Part shown: positions 1 through 8,929 of the stretch, in pieces | Numbering within the stretch: position 1 is the first letter of the stretch | Layout: each line of letters starts with the position of its first letter | NCBI RefSeq assembly: GCF_000224515.1 | Contig: NZ_AGAF01000080.1 | Coordinates: 1 to 64,000 of the forward strand | Source of the DNA: Desulfosporosinus sp. OT | Lineage (GTDB): Bacteria > Bacillota > Desulfitobacteriia > Desulfitobacteriales > Desulfitobacteriaceae | DNA length: 64,000 nucleotides | Direction: 5' to 3' | The notes under the pieces: model-generated | What the model was told of the DNA's origin: nothing | What the model saw: only the letters and a program-made list of their open reading frames with translations | Databases searched by the model: none | Made by a program: the position numbers and the translations under genes

Positions 1-285
1 ATTCTCCGCCAAAAGACGATAGCGCTCTAAGTATTCTTGTTCCTTTTGCAGAATTTCCTCAGAATGGAGAAGGGAGTTATATCCCCATTGAAACAGAAAG
101 TAGAGCACGATCGCCATCACAGTAACATAGAACCACCCTTTAACTATCGATAACTGGAGGAGCAACTGATGATCCGTCACGATGGCGCCTAATAAACGAT
201 CTGAGAAGAGGATCCATACTCCGCTAATCAGTGCGTAAAGAATGACCATCCGCATTGGAGTGACCCGTCTTAAATTCAATTTCAT
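1..285 (-). CDS. N-terminal part of a membrane-anchored sensor protein (cut by window edge)
   Basis: These are the first 95 residues of a longer protein whose remainder lies beyond the left edge. Two hydrophobic helices are visible, at about residues 13-30 and 48-68, with a short loop between them. The stretch LISGVWILFSDRLL is typical of the small two-helix anchors in front of PAS, GGDEF, HD or histidine-kinase modules (family knowledge). Residues 70-95 start a charged helical linker. The ATG at 285 has GGAG six bases upstream. The output domain is not visible, so the enzymatic class is unknown. It reads in the same direction as the RNase J gene, about 200 bases downstream of that gene's stop. 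Confidence 0.7.
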   Translation of the reverse strand, partial: MKLNLRRVTPMRMVILYALISGVWILFSDRLLGAIVTDHQLLLQLSIVKGWFYVTVMAIVLYFLFQWGYNSLLHSEEILQKEQEYLERYRLLAEN

Positions 286-488
286 TTTATACTCCATTTT
301 GCAAGGCCTCCTCCCTTGCAGGTGTATTCTCCAACAATCTTTATATTCCTTTATGATTTTAGAAGATTTTCATAAGAAAATAATAAATTATATTATAGCG
401 TCGTTTTTTGTAGAATTGTGGGTAGTGCCACGGTGTCAAGTTAGAACATCCGTAGCACTCGATCTCTAAATTAGTCCCTAAATTCGAT

Positions 489-2165
489 CTAATATTGCAA
501 TAACACTGGCAATATCATCGGCCGACGTCGAGTTTTTTCCCACAGATAGTTGTTTAGGCTTTCACGAAGAGCAGACTTCAGGACGCTCCATTCAATTTGA
601 TCTCTTTTCAGCTGAATTTCCAAAGTGCTCCCTACGACTTTCTTAGCTCCATCGACCAATTCTCCTGCCTCTTTCATAAACGTAAATCCTCTCGAAATAA
701 TATCTGGCCCAGATAAAAGCCGGTAGGGCTTTGTTTTGGAAAGTGCCGCAATAACCACGACCACACCATCTTGTGCCAATTGTTGACGATCGCGCAGGAC
801 AATATGTCCTACATCTCCAACACCCAGTCCATCAATGTAAACGCTTCCTGCTTCCACACGCTCTCCAAACTCCATTCGATCCGGGGTAAGCTCGACGCGA
901 GACCCTAGTTGGGTTAAGGCGATGTCCTGATCTGAATAGCCTAACGTATGCCCAATCCTTCGTAAAGCAGCCTGATGTCGTATTTCTCCGTGATGCGGTA
1001 TGAGAAAACGAGGGCGGGCGAGACGAATCACGAGCTTGATCTCTTCTTGGTTAGCGTGTCCTGACACGTGAACTTGTCCCATTTCTTTAGTGACAACTTC
1101 CGCCCCAATTTGATAAAGATGATTTATCGTCTTCCCGACCAATTTCTCGTTTCCAGGTATAGGCGTGGCCGCAATAATAACCATATCCCCCACGAGAACA
1201 TTAATTTGTCGATGACTGCTTGTAGCCATCCGTGTTAAGGCGGCTAACGGCTCACCTTGACTCCCAGTGGTAAGTACCAACAACTGTTTCGGAGGAATAT
1301 TTCCAACTTCAGAGCTTTCGATGAGGATGTCCTCATGAGGCAGCTTCAAATATCCTAACTCAATGGCTGTACGCACCACATTTTCCATACTTCTTCCCAC
1401 TACACAAACCTTACGCCCGATATCTGCTGCTGCATTGATCGCTTGTTGAATCCGATGGATGTTTGACGCGAAAGACGCCATTATAATTTTCCCTTCGGCT
1501 CGCTCAAACCACTCCCGCAGAGTTTTCCCTACAGCCATTTCTGACATTGTAACACCTGGGCGCTCAGCATTCGTAGAGTCGCAGAGCAAGGCCAATATCC
1601 CTTCCTCTCCCCAAGCCGCTAGTTTTCCAAGCTCCATATTTTGACCGTCGATGGGCGTATAGTCGACCTTAAAGTCCCCAGTATAGACAACTCGACCAAC
1701 CGGGGTGAGCAAGGAATATCCCACAGCATCAGGAATACTATGAGTTACGCGAAACGCTTCTATTTCAAAAGCCCCTGCCTGGATGCGTTCGCCCGGCTCT
1801 ATAATATGCACTAAGGATTCAGGGTAAGGAGTTCTTTCCTGGAACTTAACTTGAACTAATCCTAAGGTCAATTTTGTTCCATAAATCGGGACATTTAATT
1901 TGGGCAAAATAAAAGGGAGACCCCCAATATGGTCTTCATGCCCATGTGTAATAAAAATCCCTTTAATGCGCTCCCGATTTTTTTCCAAATATGATATATC
2001 GGGTATCACCAAGTCGATGCCTAATAGCTCTTCATCAGGGAACTTCACACCCCCATCAATGACCACAATCGAATCTTCGTATTCAAAGACTAGCAAGTTC
2101 TTCCCGATTTCTCCAGTTCCCCCAAGAGGAATCACACTGAGCTTTGACGTTTTTTGGTATAACAT
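489..2165 (-). CDS. rnj: Ribonuclease J
   Basis: Metallo-beta-lactamase/beta-CASP ribonuclease with endo- and 5'-exonuclease activity in cytoplasmic mRNA decay and RNA processing. The 558-residue length fits the family (about 555). The zinc motif HGHEDH is at residues 74-79, the beta-CASP core follows, and a further GHANQEE-type stretch and an HHGE motif lie near residues 370-395. The ATG at 2165 was chosen because AGGAGGTGA stands eight bases upstream; an upstream in-frame GTG lies inside that ribosome site. It is downstream of efp, and the separate ribosome site allows independent translation. Firmicutes often carry J1 and J2, and the sequence alone does not tell me which this is. Confidence 0.95.
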   Translation of the reverse strand: MLYQKTSKLSVIPLGGTGEIGKNLLVFEYEDSIVVIDGGVKFPDEELLGIDLVIPDISYLEKNRERIKGIFITHGHEDHIGGLPFILPKLNVPIYGTKLTLGLVQVKFQERTPYPESLVHIIEPGERIQAGAFEIEAFRVTHSIPDAVGYSLLTPVGRVVYTGDFKVDYTPIDGQNMELGKLAAWGEEGILALLCDSTNAERPGVTMSEMAVGKTLREWFERAEGKIIMASFASNIHRIQQAINAAADIGRKVCVVGRSMENVVRTAIELGYLKLPHEDILIESSEVGNIPPKQLLVLTTGSQGEPLAALTRMATSSHRQINVLVGDMVIIAATPIPGNEKLVGKTINHLYQIGAEVVTKEMGQVHVSGHANQEEIKLVIRLARPRFLIPHHGEIRHQAALRRIGHTLGYSDQDIALTQLGSRVELTPDRMEFGERVEAGSVYIDGLGVGDVGHIVLRDRQQLAQDGVVVVIAALSKTKPYRLLSGPDIISRGFTFMKEAGELVDGAKKVVGSTLEIQLKRDQIEWSVLKSALRESLNNYLWEKTRRRPMILPVLLQY

Positions 2166-2242
2166 AAAAAAAATCACCTCCTATGGTAGCAACTAAAACT
2201 AGTTTGCCCCACAAGAGGTGATATCATGTCGTCAAGAATTAA

Positions 2243-2800
2243 TTATGCCCGTTGAACATAACTTCCCGTCCGAGTGTCGATGATCAGCATATCCCCTTCA
2301 TTAACAAAGAACGGAACTTGGACCACCGCACCAGTCTCCAAGGTTGCTGGTTTTGTGCCTCCGGTCGCTGTATCTCCTTTTACTCCCGGTTCAGTGGCGG
2401 CAACGAGAAGCTGGACAGAATTTGGCACATCAACTCCAATAACCTCTACATCATAGAAAAGTACCCCTAGAGTCATGTTCTCTTTAAGCCATTTGACACC
2501 GTCCCCGATTTGCCCCTCCGTTAGAGAAGTTTGCTCATATGTTTCTTTGTCCATAACCACAAAATGTTCTCCGTCTTTATAAAGATAATCCATTTCACGA
2601 CGTTCAACGTGGGCCTTCTCCACTTTTTCTCCGGCATTAAATCTCCGCTCTACGACTCCACCCGTCTTGACGTTCTTCAATTTGGTTCGAACAAAAGCTG
2701 CTCCTTTTCCTGGCTTAACATGTTGGAACTCAACTACTGCGAATACGTCACCATCTAATTCAATGGTAAGACCTGTTTTAAAATCATTTGTTGAAATCAT
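2243..2800 (-). CDS. efp: Translation elongation factor P
   Basis: EF-P (185 residues, normal length) binds between the P and E sites and rescues ribosomes stalled on polyproline. The KOW-like N-terminal domain carries KPGKGAAF with Lys32, the residue modified in Bacillus-type EF-P. The two OB domains follow, with the C-terminal signature ending [10 protein letters not shown]. The gene sits between the M24 peptidase and RNase J genes, and the peptidase-efp pairing is common in Firmicutes. No efp-modifying gene is seen in the window. Confidence 0.97.
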   Translation of the reverse strand: MISTNDFKTGLTIELDGDVFAVVEFQHVKPGKGAAFVRTKLKNVKTGGVVERRFNAGEKVEKAHVERREMDYLYKDGEHFVVMDKETYEQTSLTEGQIGDGVKWLKENMTLGVLFYDVEVIGVDVPNSVQLLVAATEPGVKGDTATGGTKPATLETGAVVQVPFFVNEGDMLIIDTRTGSYVQRA

Positions 2801-2881
2801 AAATGTCTTTTTCCCCCTAAAAATTCTTATATAGTTAGTTTGTCCCTTTCTAAAGTTAAATACTTAGAAAGTCCACAAACT

Positions 2882-3943
2882 TTACTCTAAGATAATGAAT
2901 TCTTTCGGTGCCTGTGTCAATACTTCGCACCCGTTTTCAGTCACTAAAACAATATCTTCAATCCGGACGCCGCCCCAATCCGGGATATAAATACCCGGTT
3001 CGACGGTAACGACCATGCCCGGTTCAAGCACCCGTTCTTCCCGAATATTGAGATTGGGCCCTTCATGGATGGCCAACCCCACGGAGTGTCCTAAGCCGTG
3101 TCCAAAGTAATCACCATAACCAGCCTCGTCAATTAGTTTGCGAGCTACCGCATCCACTTCTTTTCCGGTCCGCCCTGGTTCAACCGCCTTAATCCCTGCC
3201 CGTTGAGCCGCCAAGACAGTCTCGTAAACTTTTCGGTGCTTGTCTCCAGGATCGCCTAAAAAAATCGTTCGTGTGATATCTGAACAGTAACCCTGATAAA
3301 TCGCCCCAAAATCCATCGTCAAGAACTCACCCAATTGAATCCGCTTCGAACTGGCCGTCCCGTGAGGCATCGCCGAACGAACGCCAGAAGCGATAATAAA
3401 ATCAAAAGAACCTCCGCTTGCCCCAGCGCGGCGCATAGAAAATTCTAAGTTTAGGCCAATTTCTTCTTCCGTCTGCCCAATTTCGATGGTCTTTAATGTT
3501 TCAGCAAAAGCACCATCTGCAATTCGTACGGCTTGACGAATCAACTCAATCTCTGATTTATCTTTCACCGAACGCAAATGACTAACAAGGTTCGGTAAAG
3601 ACAGAAGTTCAGCTTGTCTAAAGGCATCGTTCAGTTGTCCATAGTCAACATAGGTAATAAAATCCCCTTCAAAGCCAACCCGTTGAGCATTAAGCCCAAT
3701 TTCTTCTAAGAAAGCAAAATGGTCTTGGCCCGTCTTAATAACTTCGAACTCAGGAGCCTGGGCCTTGGCCTGTTCTATGTAACGAAAATCAGTCAGCAAA
3801 AAAGCCTTTTCTAGAGTAATATAGAGGGTTGCCTCTCCACCGGAAAACCCGCTAAGATACCGTCCATTCTCAGGGCGGATAACCACATAAGCATCGATTT
3901 TGTCTTCGAGCATCTGTTGGCGCATCCGTTCTAACCGACTCAT
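2882..3943 (-). CDS. yqhT: M24 family Xaa-Pro aminopeptidase/dipeptidase
   Basis: Cytoplasmic metallopeptidase of the creatinase/prolidase fold, 353 residues, predicted to release the residue before proline. The N-terminal creatinase domain occupies about residues 1-125. The catalytic pita-bread domain follows, with the metal-ligand motifs [17 protein letters not shown] (two Asp), [16 protein letters not shown] (His), TVEPGIY (Glu) and GVRIEDI (Glu). The ATG at 3943 has AGGGG upstream; a longer in-frame extension starting at 3997 would overlap the aroQ end. It lies 16 bases after aroQ and is followed by efp, so the three are probably one transcript. Confidence 0.92.
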   Translation of the reverse strand: MSRLERMRQQMLEDKIDAYVVIRPENGRYLSGFSGGEATLYITLEKAFLLTDFRYIEQAKAQAPEFEVIKTGQDHFAFLEEIGLNAQRVGFEGDFITYVDYGQLNDAFRQAELLSLPNLVSHLRSVKDKSEIELIRQAVRIADGAFAETLKTIEIGQTEEEIGLNLEFSMRRAGASGGSFDFIIASGVRSAMPHGTASSKRIQLGEFLTMDFGAIYQGYCSDITRTIFLGDPGDKHRKVYETVLAAQRAGIKAVEPGRTGKEVDAVARKLIDEAGYGDYFGHGLGHSVGLAIHEGPNLNIREERVLEPGMVVTVEPGIYIPDWGGVRIEDIVLVTENGCEVLTQAPKEFIILE

Positions 3944-3959
3944 GATGAAAATCCCCTTT

Positions 3960-4406
3960 TTATTCTTTTTCTCGACGACCTTGGTAGTCGAGGGCATAAC
4001 GCATCGCTAAAACATAACCATCTGCTCCCAAACCTGAAACTTGTCCGATACAAACCGGAGCAATAACGGAATTGGCTCGAAATGCTTCACGCGCATGAAT
4101 GTTGGAAAGATGAACTTCGAGCGTAGGAACCCTTACTGCACGAATGGCATCCCGGATCGCATAACTTGTATGCGTCCAAGCACCAGGATTTAGAATTAAA
4201 AAATCGGCAGGGGTTAAAGCTTGAATCCAATCCAAGAGATCTCCCTCATGATTCGTTTGCCGACATTCCGCGGCAATTCCCACCTGATTCGCTACAGCTA
4301 ACACTTCCTGATTAATCTCTGCCAAGGTGCGCGACCCGTAATGTTCCGGTTCACGTAACCCTAATAAATTCAAATTAGGCCCATGAAATACCCATATACT
4401 TGCCAA
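3960..4406 (-). CDS. aroQ: Type II 3-dehydroquinate dehydratase
   Basis: Dodecameric type II dehydroquinase, third step of the shikimate pathway (3-dehydroquinate to 3-dehydroshikimate). All family signatures are present in 148 residues: FHGPNLNLLGLREPEHYG, QTNHEGDLLDW, NPGAWTHTSYAIRDA and VEVHLSNIHAREAFR-like (here LEVHLSNIHAREAFR), including the catalytic Tyr and His. The start is TTG at 4406 with GAGGAAGTGAT upstream; no ATG fits. It is separated from aroB, aroK, aroC and aroE by the pilus genes of locus 1, but they read the same way. Confidence 0.95.
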   Translation of the reverse strand: MASIWVFHGPNLNLLGLREPEHYGSRTLAEINQEVLAVANQVGIAAECRQTNHEGDLLDWIQALTPADFLILNPGAWTHTSYAIRDAIRAVRVPTLEVHLSNIHAREAFRANSVIAPVCIGQVSGLGADGYVLAMRYALDYQGRREKE

Positions 4407-4492
4407 TTTATCACTTCCTCATCACTTACCCAAAATTTTATCACAATTTCGTACTGTAGCATAGTATTTTCAATTGAAGACCATCTCAAACG

Positions 4493-4520
4493 CAAAACCT
4501 CCGTTGAAACGGAGGTTTTG
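4493..4520 (-). terminator. Strong palindromic terminator after the LysM gene
   Basis: A ten-base stem AAAACCTCCG with its complement closes a short loop and ends in TTTT on both strands. On the minus strand it lies about 27 bases after the LysM gene stop, so it probably ends the pilus transcript before aroQ. It is symmetrical and could act in both directions. Confidence 0.8.
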
Positions 4521-4546
4521 TACAGTTACTCAGAAAGCATAAGTTA

Positions 4547-5230
4547 TCAACGCTGATTAAATGGAAACGTCATCCGCCAGCGCTGTTGTTCCGGCATCTG
4601 CCCAAAGCCTTGTGACAGCTCTGATGCAGGTTGCATTCCCTGGCCATATTGCGGAGCTGCGTTGAATGGCGTTTCTTGCATTTGAGCTTGCGGAGTTTGT
4701 TGTGTTGGAAACTGCTGCTGTTGAGACATTTGCTGCCCTTGGGCTGGGGCTTGAGTTTGGGTTGCCTGTGCAAGTTTTCCCTGCTCTATGGTATCCCCAT
4801 TACCGCTCACTAAACGAGGGGAGAGCACCACGTCTAAATTACTGAGCATAATTTGCACTTCACACGGCCCACCTTCCCCTGCTGGTTGTATTTTCCGGAT
4901 CTCAGTACGCGGAAGAATGAAGTGAATCTCGTGGGGAGTTTTAGGTTCACCGACGCGTCGCAAACGAAGACGAACTCCTTCAACTTCCATTTCAACATCA
5001 TCAAGATAATCACCCACAAACTCTTGTCCGCGATTCGCACTAATATCTGCATATTGTTCTTGCCCTTTAGGTAGTCCCTTAAATTCTGGCAGAACAATTT
5101 TTTGTCCAATTTGAAGTTTCAGCGGATCAACACTTGGATTGACCTGGAGGAAATCGTCACAAGTCCCTCCCCAGCGTTGTGCCAAACAATGAAAATTATC
5201 CCCGGGTTGAATGCTGTATACCATACCCAC
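4547..5230 (-). CDS. LysM-domain protein with Gln-rich tail, last gene of pilus locus 1
   Basis: This 227-residue protein starts with one LysM domain (about residues 4-48, YSIQPGDNFHCLAQRWG to LQIGQKIVLP), a peptidoglycan-binding fold. A middle segment (about 70-140) has no family I recognise. The C-terminal third is rich in Gln, Pro and Met and looks disordered. There is no signal peptide. The GTG at 5230 follows AGGAGGGG by about eight bases; an ATG two codons later is the alternative. Its place directly after the PilO-like gene suggests a role linking the pilus machine to the wall, comparable in idea to LysM protein TsaP of Gram-negative pili, but this is inference. A SafA-like spore-coat role is the other option. 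Confidence 0.7.
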   Translation of the reverse strand: MGMVYSIQPGDNFHCLAQRWGGTCDDFLQVNPSVDPLKLQIGQKIVLPEFKGLPKGQEQYADISANRGQEFVGDYLDDVEMEVEGVRLRLRRVGEPKTPHEIHFILPRTEIRKIQPAGEGGPCEVQIMLSNLDVVLSPRLVSGNGDTIEQGKLAQATQTQAPAQGQQMSQQQQFPTQQTPQAQMQETPFNAAPQYGQGMQPASELSQGFGQMPEQQRWRMTFPFNQR

Positions 5231-5369
5231 CCTACATCCCCTCCTCTCCCTAACCTATGAAAGAAAGGGAATGTCCGGTTCCAATGATTACCAATAATTG
5301 GTTAATTATTTAATCATCCCTCCGTTGGCCGTTAAGGTCAGACCAATGTCTTTTGCCCCAAAATATAAT

Positions 5370-5927
5370 TTACCCTCCCGTACAGAAATAGATCTGGAGA
5401 AGGGCCTCCCCACCCTCAGCATCTAAAACTACTTCTTGAAGATGTATGTTGCCCACTGGTGTTTCCTCAAGTAGTTTGAGTGACGTGACAATCCCCTCCC
5501 AGTTGCCCCGTAAGTGGAAGCGAACGAGACTATAATCTAAGCCGACTCCATTGCCTGTTTCTCGCCGCTCGCCAAATCGCTCAACATTTAAGGTAACAAC
5601 GTCCACCCTCTCTTTATCAAACTCACCTCGACACCTCTCTATAATATCAGGCAACTGGTCCATTGTGGGCATGATGTCGGCTTTGATTTGCGGTTTGGTA
5701 GTCACACTACCCGTCCTCAATACCTGTTGCCAATAAGTTCTCTCCTTTTGTAACGAGCGCAAGTGCAGATAAGCCGGTTGCCAGAACAAAAGAAATCCCA
5801 AGACAGTGCAGAACAAAAATACTCCAGTGATTGCCTTTACCCTACGCACTGAAAGTCTCTGAAGAAAGGGGCTCGCTGTAGGTTTTACCAAACGTTGAAA
5901 ATTAATTTCACTGGGAGAATAAGCCAT
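5370..5927 (-). CDS. PilO-like pilus alignment protein (locus 1)
   Basis: A 185-residue bitopic membrane protein: about 30 cytoplasmic residues, one transmembrane helix at about 33-52 (GVFLFCTVLGFLLFW), then a coiled region and a small alpha/beta domain. This is the PilO/GspM layout, in which the protein forms an inner-membrane ring with PilM and PilN. Sequence identity to named PilO proteins is not obvious by eye, so the call rests on topology and position: it starts three bases after the PilM-PilN fusion gene. The final CTGG/TGG end is unremarkable. Locus 2 has a much longer PilO. Confidence 0.65.
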   Translation of the reverse strand: MAYSPSEINFQRLVKPTASPFLQRLSVRRVKAITGVFLFCTVLGFLLFWQPAYLHLRSLQKERTYWQQVLRTGSVTTKPQIKADIMPTMDQLPDIIERCRGEFDKERVDVVTLNVERFGERRETGNGVGLDYSLVRFHLRGNWEGIVTSLKLLEETPVGNIHLQEVVLDAEGGEALLQIYFCTGG

Positions 5928-5930
5928 ATT

Positions 5931-7463
5931 TTACCCTTCCTCTTCTAAGGACGCGCCTGTGTTTGTCAGCGTATTCTCCGCTGAGTTCTCGATCGTTTTG
6001 ACTGGTTTCGTACCAACTTGCCCCCGTTTAGCACTAAGAGAAAACTCGACGTTGTTAACTGTTGTCAATTTATACCTCGTTAAAGTAGGTTGTTCCCAGC
6101 CCATAGTCCGTAAGGTACGGATCAGGGTTTCGACACTACTGGCTTCCTTGGCACTTCCACTTAAAGACATGCTACCTTGTTTGTAAACCACTTGTTCAAT
6201 TTTCAGTTCCGTCCCCGCCAAAACTTGCAGGCCTTGAATCTGAGCTAAGCCCTCTCCTACTCTTGGAGAGCGCATTACCTTATTCCAAGCGATTTCGAGA
6301 TCTTTCTGACCTTTACCCTGGGCCACGATTTTAGTACCTTCGCGAGAAAGTAATTGAACCTCTTCTTGGAGGGGCAGTGCCATTTGATAAAGTGAAAACC
6401 AACTTATTGTTCCACTCATAAAAAGCGCCAATAAGAGCAACGCCATCCTCTGGTACCAGCGTTGGACTTTCTGAGCTCTACTCGGTTGACGCCAAAGATT
6501 AAGCACCGGATGATGTGCTGAAATCCGTATCCCATAGCCAACAGCCACCTCGCCCCACGAACTAATTCCCTCAAAAACCTCTTGCCAGGAACCAGGGACG
6601 TTCCTTAGCTTGGCCTTCTCTACAGTTGAGACATGATTTGAGGCCAGTAAACCTTGCGCCAGGAACTCTACTCCAGAGTCCCCACTCCAAACCAAGCGTC
6701 CCAAATCGAGGTCCTGGTGTTGAGTTCTGTAATACAAAAGAAAACGTCGAATCTCCTTTGCCCACTCTTCTGTCTGCACGTCCACCCTTCCCTCATTTTT
6801 CTCAGTTGAAGAAGGGGAAAGCGTTCGCTGTAGAGGAGGCAAAGAACGTACGTTTTCCGGGACCGTTCCACGAAACAATGCCATTTGCACAGAATCAAAC
6901 GCTCCCTGAAGGTATAGGACGCCTTCGTTTGGTTCAAATCCTAAGGCTTGCCCTAAGATAGAAAAAGCAAAATCAACGCCCTTAACCTTAAAACCCGCTT
7001 GATCCAAAATAAAAACATATCGTTCCAGTAAACTTTGTCGGGTTGCGCCCAGCAACACTTGTAGGCTCTTGTGTTTTTCTTCGGATAGCACAAGGAAATC
7101 AAAGAGTAAATCCGATCTGACAATGGAAATTTCTTCATCGATCAGCAAAGAGATTGCCGATTTCCTGTCGCGCTTAGGAATCCAAGGCAACGAATATGAA
7201 CGAATAAATCCTTGTTGCAGCGGGATTGCCAAATACGCGATCTGACTATCACCCAAGTGCTGTGCCCTATACGATGTCAAAATATCGCTTAAAACATTTT
7301 CATTCCGCACATTTCCCTGTTCGATGACTCCAGCCGGTATTGGGATGCAGTCGAACTTGACGTTAGCAGAACTATGACCCGGTTTTCGAAACGAAGGGGC
7401 CGAAAACCAAAAAGCTCGAATTTCCTCATCCGTCAATTCAAAGACCACTGATCTTTTTCGCAT
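5931..7463 (-). CDS. PilM-PilN fusion protein (locus 1)
   Basis: A 510-residue protein. Residues 1-330 resemble a diverged actin-like PilM/EpsL cytoplasmic domain (VVFELTDEEIRAFWF start, an SLL.DEEI segment, then GVEFLAQGL in place of the usual glycine-rich turn). A single transmembrane helix at about 350-370 (MALLLLALFMSGTISWFSLY) and a PilN-like periplasmic domain follow. PilM and PilN are separate genes in locus 2 and in most bacteria, so this is a natural fusion of two partners. The ATG at 7463 has AAGGGG upstream; the open frame runs much further upstream, but through repeat DNA without a ribosome site. Confidence 0.7.
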   Translation of the reverse strand: MRKRSVVFELTDEEIRAFWFSAPSFRKPGHSSANVKFDCIPIPAGVIEQGNVRNENVLSDILTSYRAQHLGDSQIAYLAIPLQQGFIRSYSLPWIPKRDRKSAISLLIDEEISIVRSDLLFDFLVLSEEKHKSLQVLLGATRQSLLERYVFILDQAGFKVKGVDFAFSILGQALGFEPNEGVLYLQGAFDSVQMALFRGTVPENVRSLPPLQRTLSPSSTEKNEGRVDVQTEEWAKEIRRFLLYYRTQHQDLDLGRLVWSGDSGVEFLAQGLLASNHVSTVEKAKLRNVPGSWQEVFEGISSWGEVAVGYGIRISAHHPVLNLWRQPSRAQKVQRWYQRMALLLLALFMSGTISWFSLYQMALPLQEEVQLLSREGTKIVAQGKGQKDLEIAWNKVMRSPRVGEGLAQIQGLQVLAGTELKIEQVVYKQGSMSLSGSAKEASSVETLIRTLRTMGWEQPTLTRYKLTTVNNVEFSLSAKRGQVGTKPVKTIENSAENTLTNTGASLEEEG

Positions 7464-7588
7464 AGGAGCACCCCTTATCGTGTTCGATGTTCGTAGTTCG
7501 TGGTTCGAACAACGAATGAATACACTGTTCGTTATTCGTGGTTCATGGGTATCGATTCGTAGTCTGTTATTCGAATATCGAAAATCGA
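7464..7588. repeat. TTCG/CGAA-rich degenerate short repeat
   Basis: The 125 bases between pilD and the PilM-PilN fusion consist of repeated near-copies of units such as GTTCGTAGTTCG, GTTCGTGGTTCG and GTTCGTTATTCG, plus TATCGAAAATCGAT at the end. No gene, promoter or terminator stands out. A related but shorter stretch with CGAACATCGAA and CGATATCGAACC occurs at about 55935-56060. Confidence 0.6.
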
Positions 7589-8347
7589 TTAGCCCCAGTA
7601 CCAAGTAAAAATCTGTGTTCCCCATAATAACGTTAAGTATGCTCCCACGGCAAGAAAGGGTCCAAAGGGAATCTGTTGACGAAAGCGCTGTCGACCTAGC
7701 AAGAGAAGAAAAATTCCGGTGAACGCTCCTACAAAGCTTCCTATAAACACTGCAAGAAAGATAGCAGGAAAACCTAAGAAGGCGCCCAGCGCAGCAACCA
7801 GCTTTACATCTCCAAGCCCCATTCCTTGTGGATAAATTCTGGCAATACCCCAGAATATTCCCCCAGCACCCAAGGCGCTGAACACACTCTCCCATCCGCC
7901 CGGATTTCCCGGTATGAAAAATGCTCCTAGTATTCCGATTCCTAATAGGGGAAGCGTCAGGGCATCCGGCAAACGAAACGTGTCCAAATCAATTAAAGAT
8001 AAAGCCACTAGTACGGCTACAAAGATTAAATTTAAGAGAAGTCTTGCCGGATTAATCTCCGTGCTCAATTTTAATGTAGCGGTAATGTAGAAAAGAATCC
8101 CTGTGAGAAGTTCTACAAGGGGATACCGCCAAGAAATTTCCGCTTGGCAATTACGGCAAACTCCCTTCTGGAGCATAAAACTAAGCACTGGAATGAGCTC
8201 CCAGAACCGAAGGGCATGTCTGCAAGTGGGACAGTGGGAACCGGGTGTAACAATGGATTCCCCACGAGGGACACGAAAAATGACTACGTTCAAAAAGCTA
8301 CCAATCAGGAGTCCGAAAAGCCCAATTGTTATATTTAATAAATACAA
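7589..8347 (-). CDS. pilD: Prepilin peptidase (locus 1)
   Basis: Aspartic membrane protease that cleaves prepilin leaders after glycine and methylates the new N terminus. In 252 residues it has the zinc-type Cys pairs CPTC and CRNC in the first cytoplasmic loop, then several membrane helices. The two catalytic Asp lie in the motifs LIDLDTFRLPD and GLGDVKL. The start is TTG at 8347 with GAGGACA upstream. It serves the prepilins of its own operon and may also process those of locus 2, which has its own pilD. Confidence 0.93.
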   Translation of the reverse strand: MYLLNITIGLFGLLIGSFLNVVIFRVPRGESIVTPGSHCPTCRHALRFWELIPVLSFMLQKGVCRNCQAEISWRYPLVELLTGILFYITATLKLSTEINPARLLLNLIFVAVLVALSLIDLDTFRLPDALTLPLLGIGILGAFFIPGNPGGWESVFSALGAGGIFWGIARIYPQGMGLGDVKLVAALGAFLGFPAIFLAVFIGSFVGAFTGIFLLLLGRQRFRQQIPFGPFLAVGAYLTLLWGTQIFTWYWG

Positions 8348-8406
8348 TGACTGTCCTCATTTCCGGTGAGATCTATGCTTCAAACAATGCTTACTTAAAA
8401 TCAAGG

Positions 8407-8895
8407 TTAATTAGCCGACGTCCAAAGAACATTGTCTAAGCTTTCATCATACGCTCGGACCTCGGCTGCGAAGCCATCGCTAAATAAATAAATCATTATC
8501 GTATTAGTCTTAGTGTCAGGAATAACAATATCTGTAGGATCTGTAGCATCGGCCTCGATCTTAACTACACCAAATCCCTTGTTCTCCTCAGGGACAATTT
8601 GTTGAGTCGTCGATTTGTCCAACGTACTAATGTATTTGGGAATGAGTTTCGGACTAGTCACCGTTCCTTCAGTCACAGTCAAATCATCGTCCTTAGGATA
8701 CATTCCTGTCTCGAGCTGAAAACGATCAAGCGCCGCTTTGACCTCGTGTGCTGTCGCAACATCCGCTTTTCGCCGCGCGTTTGCAGTGCTTGAACCCAAT
8801 TTAGGAATTACTATAGCGCCCAAGACGCCGATAATAATGATCACCGCAAGAACTTCAATTAATGTAAATCCATTTTCTCCCTTGATATTATTCAT
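8407..8895 (-). CDS. Type IV pilin-like major subunit (locus 1)
   Basis: A 162-residue prepilin. The nine-residue leader ends in NIKGENG; cleavage before Phe gives the class III N terminus FTLIEVLAVIIIIGVLGAI with Glu5, followed by a long helix and a GspG/PilA-type beta domain containing TGMYPKDDD. The ATG at 8895 has GGAGG upstream. It lies between pilC and pilD, the usual place for the main pseudopilin or pilin. It is the best candidate for the major subunit of locus 1. Confidence 0.88.
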   Translation of the reverse strand: MNNIKGENGFTLIEVLAVIIIIGVLGAIVIPKLGSSTANARRKADVATAHEVKAALDRFQLETGMYPKDDDLTVTEGTVTSPKLIPKYISTLDKSTTQQIVPEENKGFGVVKIEADATDPTDIVIPDTKTNTIMIYLFSDGFAAEVRAYDESLDNVLWTSAN

Positions 8896-8929
8896 CCCAT
8901 TCAACCTCCATATCCTTAAATAATTGTAG

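Noticed and set aside
242..469. Plus-strand frame at the left edge
   Set aside because: It lies antisense over the start of the sensor gene, and its product has no recognisable features.
5931..7895. 654-residue version of the PilM-PilN protein
   Set aside because: The first 144 codons run through pilD DNA and CGAA repeats without a ribosome site; ATG 7463 has AAGGGG.
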